The notes beneath the pieces were generated by a model. That model was not told the origin of the DNA. It saw only the letters and a list, made by a program, of their open reading frames with translations, and did no database searches. A DNA stretch of 64,000 bases from Lentibacillus sp. CBA3610 (GTDB lineage Bacteria; Bacillota; Bacilli; Bacillales; Amphibacillaceae): positions 620,001 to 684,000 of the forward strand of contig NZ_CP035925.1 of assembly GCF_013373365.1 (NCBI RefSeq), given 5' to 3'. This document shows, one piece after another, positions 46,188-56,957 of the stretch. Each line of letters opens with the position of its first letter. Position 1 is the first letter of the stretch. Both the position numbers and the translations under genes were made by a program.

Positions 46188-47678
46188 ATGAAAAAGGTAA
46201 CGGCCGTTTTTTGGATTACGCTGGCTATTACCGTATCGTTATCAATAGTTGGAGCTATTGCCCCCAATAGCTTTGAACGTATTTCAGCTTCAATCATGAG
46301 CCTTATTTCCGCCCATTTTGGCTGGTTCTATTTATTGATTGTAACGCTGTTTCTGTTGTTCTGTATATATTTGGTATTTAGTTCATATGGGAAAATCAGA
46401 CTTGGGAAGCCGGGGGAGAAGCCGGAATTCAGTTATCCGTCATGGTTTGCCATGCTGTTTAGTGCTGGCATGGGAATTGGTCTTGTGTTTTTCGGTGTTG
46501 CATCCCCAGTCAATCACTATATTAACACGCCTCCCATAGCTGAACCTGGTACAAGAGAGGCACTTGAAGATGCATTGCGGGTTACGTTTTTCCATTATGG
46601 TATTCATGCGTGGGCGATTTATGCAATTATTGCGCTTGTCCTTGCTTATTTTATGTTCCGTCATGAAAAGCCGGGACTGGTCAGTGCTTCACTGGAAAGC
46701 CTGTTCGGTGATCGAATGAAAGGTGCTTGGGGAAAGGCAATTGATGTAATAGCTGTGTTTGCGACGATTGTTGGAGTTGCGACGACACTTGGTTTTGGTG
46801 CTACGCAAATTAATGGTGGTGTTGCTTTTCTGTTTGATATTCCGATTGCGTTTTGGGTTCAGCTCACGATAATCCTGATTGTCACGGTTTTATTTATGAT
46901 TTCGACGTATACCGGGCTCAGCAAAGGCATCAAGTATTTGAGCAATGCCAATATGGGATTGGGAGCGGCACTGTTTCTGGCGACGTTAATTTTGGGCCCA
47001 ACTTTATATATTTTAAATTCGTTCACAGATACGATCGGTTCTTATATACAGCAGTTGCCTTACGAGAGTTTTCGCTTATCACCAAATGATGAAGGTGAAC
47101 GGCAATGGGTATTGGATTGGACGGTTTTCTTCTGGGCGTGGTGGATTGCCTGGTCACCATTTGTCGGGATATTCATTGCCCGGGTTTCAAAAGGCCGTAC
47201 AATACGAGAATTTGTGTCGGGTGTTTTGATCGTACCTTCAGTCGTCAGCTTTTTATGGTTTTCGGCATTTGGCATTTCAGGTATTGATGCGCAAAATAAT
47301 GGTGCCGATGTTGCCGGACTTCCTGATGAACAGGCATTATTCGCGATGTTTGATCAATTGCCGTTTGGGATGATTCTATCCATTCTCGGCATCCTGCTGA
47401 TCAGTACGTTTTTCATCACGTCGGCAGATTCGGCAACCTTTGTTCTCGGCATGCAGACGACCAATGGATCCATGTCACCACCAACAACGGTAAAGTTCAC
47501 CTGGGGAATCATCCAATCGGCAATCGCAGCTGTCTTGTTATACACCGGCGGACTGCAAGCCTTGGAAAATGCCCTGATATCAGCAGCACTTCCATTTTCT
47601 ATCATTATGCTGCTCATGATTGTTTCATTTTACAAAGCGTTGAAGACTGATAAAGAGAAATCACAGCAAGAGCCGTAA
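46188..47678 (+). CDS. opuD: BCCT-family glycine betaine-type transporter
   Basis: The start is taken at ATG 46188, correctly spaced from GGGAGG; a TTG at 46179 is too close. The 496-residue protein has about 12 membrane segments. The BCCT hallmarks are the FSAGMGIGLVFFGVASPVNH loop and the aromatic box WTVFFWAWWIAWSPFVGIFI, followed by FFITSADSATFVLG. It would take up glycine betaine or a related solute with sodium under salt stress. The short C-terminal tail suggests limited osmosensing. An ectD pseudogene follows, so the pair was probably an osmoprotection locus. Confidence 0.92.
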   Translation: MKKVTAVFWITLAITVSLSIVGAIAPNSFERISASIMSLISAHFGWFYLLIVTLFLLFCIYLVFSSYGKIRLGKPGEKPEFSYPSWFAMLFSAGMGIGLVFFGVASPVNHYINTPPIAEPGTREALEDALRVTFFHYGIHAWAIYAIIALVLAYFMFRHEKPGLVSASLESLFGDRMKGAWGKAIDVIAVFATIVGVATTLGFGATQINGGVAFLFDIPIAFWVQLTIILIVTVLFMISTYTGLSKGIKYLSNANMGLGAALFLATLILGPTLYILNSFTDTIGSYIQQLPYESFRLSPNDEGERQWVLDWTVFFWAWWIAWSPFVGIFIARVSKGRTIREFVSGVLIVPSVVSFLWFSAFGISGIDAQNNGADVAGLPDEQALFAMFDQLPFGMILSILGILLISTFFITSADSATFVLGMQTTNGSMSPPTTVKFTWGIIQSAIAAVLLYTGGLQALENALISAALPFSIIMLLMIVSFYKALKTDKEKSQQEP

Positions 47679-47687
47679 ATTTATCAA

Positions 47688-47726
47688 AAAACACCGCAAT
47701 GGTGGAGTTTGCGGTGTTTTTTTATC
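47688..47726 (+). terminator. Terminator after the BCCT gene
   Basis: AAAACACCGCAA (47688-47699) pairs with TTGCGGTGTTTT (47709-47720), followed by more T residues. Confidence 0.88.
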
Positions 47727-47852
47727 CGGCAATTTTTATCTTATGTTTAATCATTTGCAATTACGGGCATTGAATTGTACAATAATTTTAAATGATTTTT
47801 ATATTAGGGTTTTTAGGCGTTAAATAAATAAGTGAGGTGTCGTTAAAAAACG

Positions 47853-47868
47853 CAGGAAAGTTTCCCGG
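47853..47868 (+). repeat. Left 16-bp inverted repeat flanking pseudo-ectD
   Basis: CAGGAAAGTTTCCCGG here is the exact reverse complement of 48820-48835. The core GGAAAGTTTCC is itself nearly palindromic. It lies 57 bases before the ectD start. Confidence 0.6.
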
Positions 47869-47924
47869 CGAACCGCTTAACAGCATATACAGCTTTAGTG
47901 AAAATGAATAGGAGTGTTTATAGT

Positions 47925-48804
<880 letters not shown>

Positions 48805-48819
48805 CAAATACAGAAATGA

Positions 48820-48835
48820 CCGGGAAACTTTCCTG
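48820..48835 (-). repeat. Right 16-bp inverted repeat flanking pseudo-ectD
   Basis: CCGGGAAACTTTCCTG is the exact reverse complement of 47853-47868 and lies 15 bases after the ectD stop. Confidence 0.6.
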
Positions 48836-48860
48836 ATTTTAATAATCCTGGCATTAAGCA

Positions 48861-48899
48861 GCCGCCCCAAAAAGTGAACGTTTGGGGCGGTTGTTTTTT
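48861..48899 (+). terminator. Terminator after pseudo-ectD
   Basis: GCCGCCCCAAA (48861-48871) pairs with TTTGGGGCGGT (48881-48891) with a G-U pair, followed by TGTTTTTTA. Confidence 0.88.
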
Positions 48900-48960
48900 A
48901 TTTGTCGAACACCGTGTCAGTGAACTTCAGCGTGAAAAAGGGAACTTCAACTGACATTGG

Positions 48961-49340
48961 AAAATGGGAACGGAAATATGGGCGCGAAAATGCAAGTATG
49001 GGCTGGAAAACGCAAACATGGCTGAAGAGCAGAAACATGGGCGCGAAAACGCAAATATGGGCTGGAGAACGGAAACATGGGCGCGAAAATGCAAATATGG
49101 GCTGGAGAACGCAAATATGGGCTGAAGAGCAGAAACATGGGCGCGAAAATGCAAATATGGGCTGGAGAACGCAAATATGGGCGCGAAAACGCAAATATGG
49201 GCTGGAGAACGGAAACATGGGCGCGAAAACGCAAATATGGGCTGGAGAACACAAATATGGGCGCGAAAATGCAAATATGGGCTGGAGAACACAAATATGG
49301 GCGCAAAAAATAAAACATGGTCCTGAGATTGAAAATATAG
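48961..49340. repeat. 20-bp tandem repeat array in alternating 40-bp dimers, about 18 units
   Basis: Each unit is close to AACGCAAATATGGGC plus a variable end, TGGAG or GCGAA. The two ends alternate, giving 40-bp dimers, with occasional same-type neighbours. The array begins just after the ectD terminator and ends before the terminator of pseudo-prfC. Frames in all phases are open on both strands because the unit has no stop codon. There are no start signals or protein context, so it is treated as non-coding. Confidence 0.9.
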
Positions 49341-49393
49341 GTGGGGCCAATGTCATCCCAAAACGCTCTGGAAAATACAGTACTGCAAACAGA

Positions 49394-49424
49394 AAAACAC
49401 ACAGTATTTTCTGTGTGTTTTGCC
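49394..49424. terminator. Terminator at the 3' end of pseudo-prfC
   Basis: AAAACACACAG (49395-49405) pairs with CTGTGTGTTTT (49411-49421), an 11-bp stem with A- and T-rich flanks, usable in both directions. Confidence 0.8.
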
Positions 49425-49434
49425 TGGTATCACA

Positions 49435-51021
49435 TTAAGTTGTCTGGTCATACTGATTCACATCAAACAGATCAATCAACTCGATATCCGGGTGATTGTC
49501 CTTAAACCAGTTCAGGGAAAAGTCGTTCTTGAACAGCACGACATAATTATCAGAGCGGTCCCGGACAAGCATATTGCGCTCGTCATACATTGACGGATCA
49601 ACCTGGTCAGGCTTGATCCACCTTGGGACACGCTCACCAATTGGTTCCCAGCATCCACTTCACATTGTATTCATTCCGCATCCGGTATTGGAAACTCATA
49701 TTGCAGTTCAACCGACCGCACCCCAGAATATATGATTCAGAGCGGATAATGTTTATACAATTGATCGCGCCTCCTGACGAGCTGCTCGATTCCTTTTTTA
49801 AATTGCTTTGCTTTCATGACGTTTTTGGCTGTTACGCGCTGGAATTGCTCCGGCGGGAACTGTGGCAGCTCCTGATATTCAAAAAGGTCTTTTCCCTCCA
49901 CTAGCGTATCCCCGATTTGATAAGCGTTCGGGTCGTAAATACCGATAATATCACCGGCATATGCTTCCTGAATGGTATCACGGTCTGAAGCCACAAACTG
50001 CTGCGACTGTGCCAGCTTAATTGGTTTGCCGGTACGCGCCAGTTTCACACTCATTCCGCGTTCGAATTTCCCGGAACAAACCCTTAGAAAAGCGACTCTG
50101 TCACGGTGATTTGGGTCCATGTTGGCCTGGATTTTGAAAATAAAACCGGAAAAATCAGGATTATCCGGTGAAATGACACCTTCCGTTGATTTCCGCGGTG
50201 CCGGTTCGGGTGACATGGAAATGAACGTATCAAAGAAGTTTTGGACCCCGAATGGTGCCAGTGCACTCCCGAAAAAGACCGGTGTCTGCTCCCCGGAAAG
50301 AACGGCATCCAACGAAAACTCATCACCCGCCTCTTCAACGAGAGCCAATTCGTCATTGGCGGCCTGATAAGTCGGATCGGAAACCAGTTCTTCATGCTCC
50401 GGATTGTCCAGTTCTTCATAGGGAATATATGTCTCGTCTTCGTTCCCGTTATATTGAACAAATTGTTTTCCGTGCCGGTCAAATGTACCGAGGAATCGTT
50501 TACCCATGCCGGCTGGCCAGCTCATTGGATACGTTTCAATATTAAGAACTTCCTCAATTTCCTCAAGCAATTCAAGCGGCTCGCGTCCCTTCACGGTCCA
50601 ATTTATTGATAAACGTAAAAATCGGAATTCCGCGCATTTTACACACTTTGAATAATTTGATGGTTTGCGCCTCGATCCCTTTTGTCGCATCAATAATCAT
50701 GACAACGCTGTCCACTGCTGTCAGCGTCCGGTACGTATCCTCGCTGAAATCTTCGTGGCCGGGTGTATCCAGAATATTGACCTGATACCCCTGGTACGGA
50801 AAATTCATCACACTTGACGTCACTGAAATGCCGCGCTGTTTCTCAATTTCCATCCAATCTGACGTGGCAAATTTACCCGATTTTTTCCCTTTAACAGTAC
50901 CGGCCGAGCGGATTAGATTCCCGAACAGCAGGAGTTTCTCGGTCATCGTTGTCTTCCCGGCATCCGGATGGGAAATGATCGCGAATGTTCGCCGTTTCGT
51001 TACTTCATCATGTATAGCCAT
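49435..51021 (-). pseudogene. prfC: Peptide chain release factor 3 gene, decayed
   Basis: The minus-strand frame from ATG 51021 encodes the RF3 GTPase: [52 protein letters not shown] and FINKLDREG. It then stops after TRAA at 50572. One inserted base near 50592 explains this, since the other frame reads [20 protein letters not shown]. That second part runs to 49737, where the frame breaks again, and the C-terminus (FQYRMRNEYNV, SMYDERNMLVRDRSDNYVVL and KNDFSLNWFKDNHPDIELID) is read only across more shifts. RF3 recycles RF1/RF2 and is dispensable in many bacteria. Confidence 0.92.
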
Positions 51022-51337
51022 AAATCGTTCCTCCCATATTCGTGATATTGTTTTTGGCAGTTCTGATGGGAGATTTAGTTTACATTGGTATGATTCTCCT
51101 TATGATTTGTTAAAAAAGTCGTTTGATACCTACAAAAGATAGCATGCTGACTGGTTTTAGTCAATTTAAAATCGGTTATAGATGACGGTGATTTTTCTAG
51201 GTGTATCGTTAAACGTATATATGGATATGTAAAGTTGACAAAGTCGGTTAACTTCATTTAACCTTTGTTTAAGACTTAATGATAAACCACCTGGTCAGGT
51301 GTTCCTATTTAAAAAGACTAAGAACGGAGGTTAACAT
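51022..51337. other. Gene-free gap with a 14-bp palindrome
   Basis: CACCTGGTCAGGTG (51288-51301) is a perfect dyad with a 2-base centre, 24 bases before the AACGGAGG ribosome site of the rhodanese gene. A TTGACA is at about 51235. The palindrome could be an operator. The rest shows nothing recognisable. Confidence 0.4.
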
Positions 51338-51637
51338 ATGAAAGAAATTACCACGCAAGAACTGGCGGAAAAATTTAAAAACAATGAGAACGTCAATGTC
51401 GTTGATGTTCGTGAAGATGATGAAGTCGCAAAGGGCAAAATACCTGGTGCCAAACATATTCCATTGGGAGAGGTACCGCAACGTCTTAACGAATTCGATA
51501 AAAATGAACACTATTATATGGTGTGCCGTTCCGGTGGCAGAAGCGGCCGGGCAAGTGAATATTTGGAAGAACGAGGCTATGATGTGACCAATGTGGATGG
51601 CGGCATGCTCGCATGGGATGAAGACGTAGAAAAATAG
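51338..51637 (+). CDS. Single-domain rhodanese-like protein
   Basis: The 99-residue protein is one rhodanese domain. It has VNVVDVREDDEVAKGKIPGA, then the active-site loop MVCRSGGRSGRASEYL with the sulfur-carrying cysteine, and VDGGMLAWDEDVEK at the end. It would move sulfane sulfur from thiosulfate, persulfides or similar donors. ATG follows ACGGAGGT. No sulfur pathway gene is adjacent. Confidence 0.92.
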   Translation: MKEITTQELAEKFKNNENVNVVDVREDDEVAKGKIPGAKHIPLGEVPQRLNEFDKNEHYYMVCRSGGRSGRASEYLEERGYDVTNVDGGMLAWDEDVEK

Positions 51638-51730
51638 AAAGTGAACACTTGAGACATATTAAAATGTCACAAGGGATGGTAAGCGTTCTGATGTTAATCA
51701 GCCGCTAAAACTGCCTTTAAACGCCCTGAT

Positions 51731-51772
51731 AAAGCCATGAACGTTTAGTGATAAATGTTCATGGCTTTTTGT
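51731..51772 (+). terminator. Terminator downstream of the rhodanese gene
   Basis: AAAGCCATGAAC (51731-51742) pairs with GTTCATGGCTTT (51757-51768), followed by TTGT. A short AGATGAAGACGTCTA at 51837-51851 matches one block of the interspersed repeat and may be a fragment of a fourth copy. Confidence 0.8.
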
Positions 51773-51897
51773 GCTCTCAAACAAGGCAATGCCGGGTTTA
51801 TTTCGAATATGGTAAAATACAATTGAAAAGCATCAGATGAAGACGTCTACATTTCTTATCCATGATCATAAAAAATTCATGCTAAAGAGGACTGCCT

Positions 51898-53283
51898 ATG
51901 TTTAGTAAACTATCAATCAAAATCGGCTCATTGTTTTTTATGTTTATATTAATCATTGAAGTGTTGTTGTTTTTTATCCTATACACGAATCTGGCAAATG
52001 ACCGGATTGATGAGGTGATGGATGATTTACTGGCACGCGGCAATACACACGCTGAGGTTTTGGAGCGAAATTATCATGATACGACATTGGAGCACGTCGG
52101 GATTATGGAATCAACGTCAGATCTTGCTGTCGCCGTCACCAACCCTGAGGGACGTGTTATTGTCAATTCCAATCCGATTGATGCAGACATGCAAAACATC
52201 ATTACTCAACATAGTAACTCGACAGATACGGGTCAGGTCATAGAAGATCAATGGAATGATGAAAAATATATTGCGGCAGCCAGTCCGATTTTGATTGATG
52301 GTAACAACAGGGGCAGTGTTTTCATGTTTGCGGATACAAACCATGTCAAACGGGTTGTTGATCAACTGGGGAATCAATTTATCGCAGCCGGTCTGATCAC
52401 AATGACGTTTACGGTCATTGCTATTCTAATATTATCCAGGCTCATCACTCAACCTTTAATTAACATGAAACACGCGACTGAACAACTGAGCAAGGGGCAG
52501 CACAGTGTTGAGCTGAATACTGCACGCAAGGACGAGCTTGGCGAATTGGCTGATGCCATCACCAAATTGTCTGATGATCTTACCCAGTTGAAAAGGGAAC
52601 GCCATGAGTTTTTGGGCAGTATATCGCATGAGCTCAGAACCCCGCTGACTTATATCAAAGGCTATGCGGATATTATCGGAAGGCAGAACCTCCCGGATGC
52701 TGATGTGCAGGAATATACGGCCATTATCCGGGAGGAAACGGAACATTTAGCGTTACTGATTAAGAACTTATTTGACCTAGCAAAGATTGATCAGAATAAA
52801 TTTGTCATTGAGCAGAAGAAAGTGAGGCTGAGTGATCTTATCCAAACAGTGGAAGACCGGACAACGCCTGTTTTTGCTGAAGAAAACATCACGTTTACCG
52901 TTCATTATCCGGCAGAAGACGTTAAATTCCATTGTGATCCGGAACGACTCCAGCAAGCTCTATTAAATCTTCTCGATAACGCCAAAAATCACACATATGA
53001 AGGCGGACAAGTCGTATTGGAGGCCGCGCATACAGCGGAAGCAGTCCATATTTCCGTTTCTGATGACGGGGAGGGCATACCTGAAGAAGATCTGCCGTAT
53101 ATCTTTGATCGGATGTACCGTGTCGAAAAATCACGCTCCAGAGAAAGCGGCGGGTCAGGACTTGGACTGGCTATTGCCAAAGAGATTATAGAGTCTCACG
53201 GAGGAACCATTCACGTCGAAAGCGAACGCGGAAAAGGGACGCGTGTTTTGATGACGTTAAAACGGGGGAATAAAGATGTATAA
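51898..53283 (+). CDS. Membrane sensor histidine kinase
   Basis: The 461-residue kinase has two membrane segments (about 8-28 and 164-186) enclosing an extracellular sensor region of about 135 residues. A HAMP linker (about 187-240), the HisKA box FLGSISHELRTPLTYIKGYA with the phosphorylated His, and an HATPase domain follow, with LLDNAKNHT, DDGEGIPEEDLPYIFDR and SGGSGLGLAIAKEIIESHGG. It overlaps the response regulator gene by eight bases. The signal cannot be read from sequence. The copper genes downstream are a possible but unproven target. Confidence 0.93.
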   Translation: MFSKLSIKIGSLFFMFILIIEVLLFFILYTNLANDRIDEVMDDLLARGNTHAEVLERNYHDTTLEHVGIMESTSDLAVAVTNPEGRVIVNSNPIDADMQNIITQHSNSTDTGQVIEDQWNDEKYIAAASPILIDGNNRGSVFMFADTNHVKRVVDQLGNQFIAAGLITMTFTVIAILILSRLITQPLINMKHATEQLSKGQHSVELNTARKDELGELADAITKLSDDLTQLKRERHEFLGSISHELRTPLTYIKGYADIIGRQNLPDADVQEYTAIIREETEHLALLIKNLFDLAKIDQNKFVIEQKKVRLSDLIQTVEDRTTPVFAEENITFTVHYPAEDVKFHCDPERLQQALLNLLDNAKNHTYEGGQVVLEAAHTAEAVHISVSDDGEGIPEEDLPYIFDRMYRVEKSRSRESGGSGLGLAIAKEIIESHGGTIHVESERGKGTRVLMTLKRGNKDV

Positions 53284-53944
53284 TGTTTTGCTGGTGGATG
53301 ATGAAAAGCGAATGCTGGATTTATTGGCGCTGTATCTGAAGCCGTATGATTACAATTGCAGGAAGGCGCAGGGGGCTTATGAAGCGCTTGCTTATATGGA
53401 AGAGGCGTCATTTGATATCGTGCTTCTGGACATTATGATGCCGGATATGGACGGTTGGGAAGTTTGCCGGGAAATCAGGAACATATCCGATGTGCCGATT
53501 ATTATGGTAACTGCCCGGGAACAAAAAGGGGATATCGTGAAAGGACTGAAGACGGGAGCGGATGACTACATAACGAAGCCGTTTGATGAAGACGAGCTGC
53601 TGGCCAGAATGGAGGCATTGCTGAGGCGGCGAACACCGGCAAATCTTATTGAAAACAACGGTTTGTGCTGGAACGAGGACCGGTATGTACTTACGTATCA
53701 AAACAAACCCGTCAAATTGACGCCTAAAGAATTTATGACGATTGGCCATTTAATGAAGTACCCCAACCGGGTTTTCACAAGAGAGAAGCTGATTGATTTA
53801 ATCTGGGGCTTTGATTCCAATACTACCGGAAGAACAGTTGATTCCCATGTCCGGAATATGCGGGAAAAAATCAAACAAGCCGGTTTTCCGATTGAAGACC
53901 ATTTGAAAACAGTCTGGGGCGTCGGGTATAAGTGGGTTAACTAG
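53276..53944 (+). CDS. OmpR/PhoB-type response regulator
   Basis: The 222-residue regulator has a receiver domain (VLLVDDEKRMLDLLALYL, phospho-acceptor Asp in FDIVLLDIMMPDMDGWEV, conserved Lys in DDYITKPFDEDELLAR) and a winged-helix domain (YVLTYQNKPVKLTPKEF, ending TVWGVGYKW). Its ATG lies eight bases inside the kinase gene, so kinase and regulator are made together. DNA-binding would control unknown targets. Confidence 0.95.
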   Translation: MYNVLLVDDEKRMLDLLALYLKPYDYNCRKAQGAYEALAYMEEASFDIVLLDIMMPDMDGWEVCREIRNISDVPIIMVTAREQKGDIVKGLKTGADDYITKPFDEDELLARMEALLRRRTPANLIENNGLCWNEDRYVLTYQNKPVKLTPKEFMTIGHLMKYPNRVFTREKLIDLIWGFDSNTTGRTVDSHVRNMREKIKQAGFPIEDHLKTVWGVGYKWVN

Positions 53945-54011
53945 ATTTTAGGGGAGCGGTGCGATTCTGAGAAAAGCAGAAAGATAGGTACTATAATTTT
54001 ATGTTTAAAAT

Positions 54012-54040
54012 TACCGTGCCGGGGTATAGTATGGTATAAT
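54012..54040 (+). promoter_or_regulatory. copB promoter with a CsoR-type operator
   Basis: TACCGTGCCGGGGTA (54012-54026) fits TACC-N7-GGTA, the form of known Bacillus CsoR sites. It covers the -35 position of an extended -10 promoter, TGGTATAAT (54032-54040). This suggests repression of copB by the CsoR encoded 3 kb downstream. Confidence 0.55.
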
Positions 54041-54102
54041 GAAATAAGAAAAGGAAACTTTGTGCAAAATAGGTATGGTCAACCAAAGAAGGAGTGATAT
54101 CA

Positions 54103-56238
54103 ATGGCAAAACATGAAGACGACAAACATAAACATGAGCATCATCATGAACACCATATGCATCATAACGAAGAAAATCATTCAAAACATGACCATCATCA
54201 TAAGCAACATAGTCGGGATGACCATCATAAACATGGGCATGAAGATCATGATCACGGTGGCCACGGCAGTCACGATCATGGTGGACATGGACATCACGAC
54301 CATGGCGACATGGTAGACGATTTTAAGAAACGTTTTTTGATTTCTTTAATTATTACCATTCCGATTCTGGCTTTATCACCAATGATTCAGGATTTCATCG
54401 GGGTTGACTGGCGTTTTGCGGGTGATATGTATGTTCTATTCGCTTTATCATCCATTGTATTTTTCTATGGCGGCTGGCCGTTTATAACCGGAGGAATTAG
54501 TGAATTAAAAGATAAGAACCCTGGAATGATGACACTGATCGCCCTGGCTATCATCATTGCCTATGGATACAGTACCATGGTTGTATTTGGCTGGGAAGGC
54601 AGTCAGTTATTCTGGGAACTCGCAACCCTGGTTGACATTATGTTACTCGGTCACTGGATTGAAATGCGTTCAGTGATGGGTGCTTCCAATGCGCTTGAAG
54701 AACTGGTTAAACTCATGCCAAACGAGGCACACAGATTGGATGAGAACGATCAGGTGCAGGATGTTCCATTGTCTGATTTAAAAAATAATGACCGGGTTCT
54801 CGTCAAACCGGGTGAAAAGATTCCTGTTGATGGCACAATCGTTGATGGGAAATCAGCCATTGATGAGTCCATGCTGACAGGGGAGTCTGTGCCGGTTGAA
54901 AAATTTAAAGGTGATGAAGTCATCGGCGGGTCCGTGAATAATGAAGGCTCATTGACAATACAGGTTGAAAAAACCGGAGAAGATTCGTATTTGCAACAGG
55001 TTATCACGATGGTTAAAGAGGCGCAGGAATCAAAATCCAGAACACAGGATTTAACTAATCGTGCGGCTAAATGGTTATTTTATTTGGCGTTAACGGCTGG
55101 ATTTGCAACCTTATTTATTTGGTTATTACTCGGGTATTCATTCGACGTAGCTGTCGAACGCATGGTAACCGTTATGGTTATTACCTGCCCGCACGCACTT
55201 GGACTGGCGGCCCCGCTTGTTATTTCGGTTTCGACTGCCATTTCCGCTAAAAAAGGTTTGCTGGTACGCAACCGGGCTAATTTTGAGGGAGCACGCAATC
55301 TTAATGCGGTTGTTTTCGACAAAACCGGAACGCTGACAAAAGGGGAATTTGGTGTAACAGACATCGTTCCTGATGAAGGCTATCGTAAGGAAGACATTTT
55401 AAAATTTGCTGCAAGCGTGGAACAAAACTCTGAACACCCGATAGCATCCGGAATTGTGAACGCAACAAAAGAAAAAGAGGTTCAATTAGGAAAGTTAACT
55501 GAATTCGAATCGATAACCGGTAAAGGTATTCAAGGAAAAGTCGATGGTCAAAAAGTAAATGTTGTGAGTCCGGGCTATGTCGATAACCTTAATTTAACGT
55601 ACGATCAACAACTGCTTAATCAAATGTCGGAAGAAGGGAAAACGGTTGTCTTTGTCCTGTTGAAAGATGAATTAATTGGTATGATTGGACTTGCAGACAT
55701 GGTTCGGGATACAGCGAAAGAAGCCATTGCGACTTTGAAGGAAAATGGCATTCATTCGATTATGCTGACAGGTGACAATAAAAAAGTCGCCAATTGGGTC
55801 GCCAAGCAGTTGGAAATAGATGAGGTATACGCGGAAGTATTGCCGGATGACAAGGCAAATCAGGTGAAGCAAATAAAGGCAAAAGGATGGAAGGTTGCCA
55901 TGACTGGTGACGGTGTAAATGATGCGCCGGCATTAGCAACGGCCGACTTAGGAATAGCAATTGGTGCAGGAACAGATGTCGCAATGGAAACAGCCGATGT
56001 TGTTCTGGTCAAAAGCAATCCGAACGATGTGGTTGCCCTCATGGATCTGTCACGAAAAACCTATCGTAAAATGGTTCAAAATCTTTGGTGGGCAACAGGG
56101 TATAATATCGTTGCCATTCCGCTCGCTGCCGGTGTCCTGGCTCCAATAGGCATTGTGTTAAGCCCTGCCGCCGGTGCTGTTTTGATGAGCTTGAGTACCA
56201 TTATTGTTGCCATTAACGCCAAATTATTGAAGGCATAA
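54103..56238 (+). CDS. copB: Copper-exporting P1B-type ATPase CopB
   Basis: The start ATG 54103 follows AAGGAGTGAT; upstream codons in frame are unlikely. The 711-residue pump begins with about 65 residues that are almost a third histidine, a metal-binding tail. It has the actuator TGES, the membrane motif [15 protein letters not shown] (CPH, typical of CopB/P1B-3), the phosphorylation site [11 protein letters not shown], and [20 protein letters not shown]. It would export Cu(I)/Cu(II) or silver from the cytoplasm. There is no heavy-metal-associated domain, unlike CopA nearby. It has its own promoter with a probable CsoR site. Confidence 0.94.
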   Translation: MAKHEDDKHKHEHHHEHHMHHNEENHSKHDHHHKQHSRDDHHKHGHEDHDHGGHGSHDHGGHGHHDHGDMVDDFKKRFLISLIITIPILALSPMIQDFIGVDWRFAGDMYVLFALSSIVFFYGGWPFITGGISELKDKNPGMMTLIALAIIIAYGYSTMVVFGWEGSQLFWELATLVDIMLLGHWIEMRSVMGASNALEELVKLMPNEAHRLDENDQVQDVPLSDLKNNDRVLVKPGEKIPVDGTIVDGKSAIDESMLTGESVPVEKFKGDEVIGGSVNNEGSLTIQVEKTGEDSYLQQVITMVKEAQESKSRTQDLTNRAAKWLFYLALTAGFATLFIWLLLGYSFDVAVERMVTVMVITCPHALGLAAPLVISVSTAISAKKGLLVRNRANFEGARNLNAVVFDKTGTLTKGEFGVTDIVPDEGYRKEDILKFAASVEQNSEHPIASGIVNATKEKEVQLGKLTEFESITGKGIQGKVDGQKVNVVSPGYVDNLNLTYDQQLLNQMSEEGKTVVFVLLKDELIGMIGLADMVRDTAKEAIATLKENGIHSIMLTGDNKKVANWVAKQLEIDEVYAEVLPDDKANQVKQIKAKGWKVAMTGDGVNDAPALATADLGIAIGAGTDVAMETADVVLVKSNPNDVVALMDLSRKTYRKMVQNLWWATGYNIVAIPLAAGVLAPIGIVLSPAAGAVLMSLSTIIVAINAKLLKA

Positions 56239-56341
56239 GCGCGTAAGACAAACGAATGGTGTGAAAGACGTGTCATTTTTACCGGACTTTTTGGACAACC
56301 TCTTTAAGATTAAAGGTCCATTATTTCTCGCATATAAGTAA

Positions 56342-56376
56342 GATTAGAAGCTGCTCTATGCGAACAGCTTCTAATC
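56342..56376. terminator. Bidirectional terminator between copB and the cupredoxin gene
   Basis: GATTAGAAGCTG (56342-56353) pairs with CAGCTTCTAATC (56365-56376). It separates two convergent genes. Confidence 0.8.
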
Positions 56377-56397
56377 CGATATTAACCTGATATATGT

Positions 56398-56775
56398 TTA
56401 CTCAACAACTAACGTTGATACCATATCGTCATGTCCGTTTCCGCATGGGATGCTGCAATAAATCTCATACTCACCTGGTTCCTCAGGTGTAAAAGTTGCT
56501 GAATCGCCGTCTTCCACTTCTATAGCAAATTCGTCAATGGCCGCTCCGTGCATACCATCTTCATTGGTAAGCGAAATCGTTACTTCCTCGCCGGCTGGTA
56601 CAGTGAATTCATCCTGTCCGAATGAAAAGTTGGTTCCAGTCAGATTTATTTCATTGCCGGATGACGCCTCAGTATCGTCAGAACTTCCTGAATCACCGCT
56701 GTCATCACCGCCACATGCCGCGAGAAATAGAGACAACCCCATTGCCAGCAAAACCAGTAAGCCTTTTTTCATCAT
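56398..56775 (-). CDS. Small lipoprotein with a CuA-type cupredoxin domain
   Basis: The 125-residue product has a lipoprotein signal (lipobox LFLAACGG), an acidic Ser/Gly linker, and a cupredoxin fold of about 85 residues. The metal ligands look complete for a binuclear CuA site: His in NEDGMHGAAI, then YCSIPCGNGHDDMVS with the C-x3-C-x3-H-x2-M spacing of cytochrome oxidase subunit II. Unlike subunit II it has no membrane hairpin and is not in an oxidase operon. It is encoded divergently from csoR within the copper island. It may buffer copper outside the membrane or hand it to an oxidase (inference). Confidence 0.85.
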   Translation of the reverse strand: MMKKGLLVLLAMGLSLFLAACGGDDSGDSGSSDDTEASSGNEINLTGTNFSFGQDEFTVPAGEEVTISLTNEDGMHGAAIDEFAIEVEDGDSATFTPEEPGEYEIYCSIPCGNGHDDMVSTLVVE

Positions 56776-56899
56776 GGACCCCTCCTTGAAATTTACTTAA
56801 CTTTGGTTCCTACAATGCTTATTGTAAATACTGAATATCCATTTTTTGTGGAGAAAATGAGTCGAAACGATGAACAATTAAAAACGTGTATTTCATTAG

Positions 56900-56928
56900 T
56901 TGACAAAAATACGCAAGGGGGGTATCCT
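56900..56928 (+). promoter_or_regulatory. csoR-copA promoter with a CsoR operator
   Basis: TTGACA (56900-56905), a 17-bp spacer and TATCCT (56923-56928) form the promoter. ATACGCAAGGGGGGTAT (56909-56925) overlaps it and resembles the CsoR site of the B. subtilis copZA promoter in length and in its TAC-N8-GGTA form. This points to self-repression relieved by Cu(I). Confidence 0.75.
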
Positions 56929-56957
56929 ATAATTAGAAGATGAAAGGAGTGAGGCAG

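Noticed and set aside
48902-49438. A 178-codon frame and reverse frames of up to 152 codons
   Set aside because: Same reason: a stop-free 20-bp tandem unit. The forward frame starts in a terminator region without a ribosome site.
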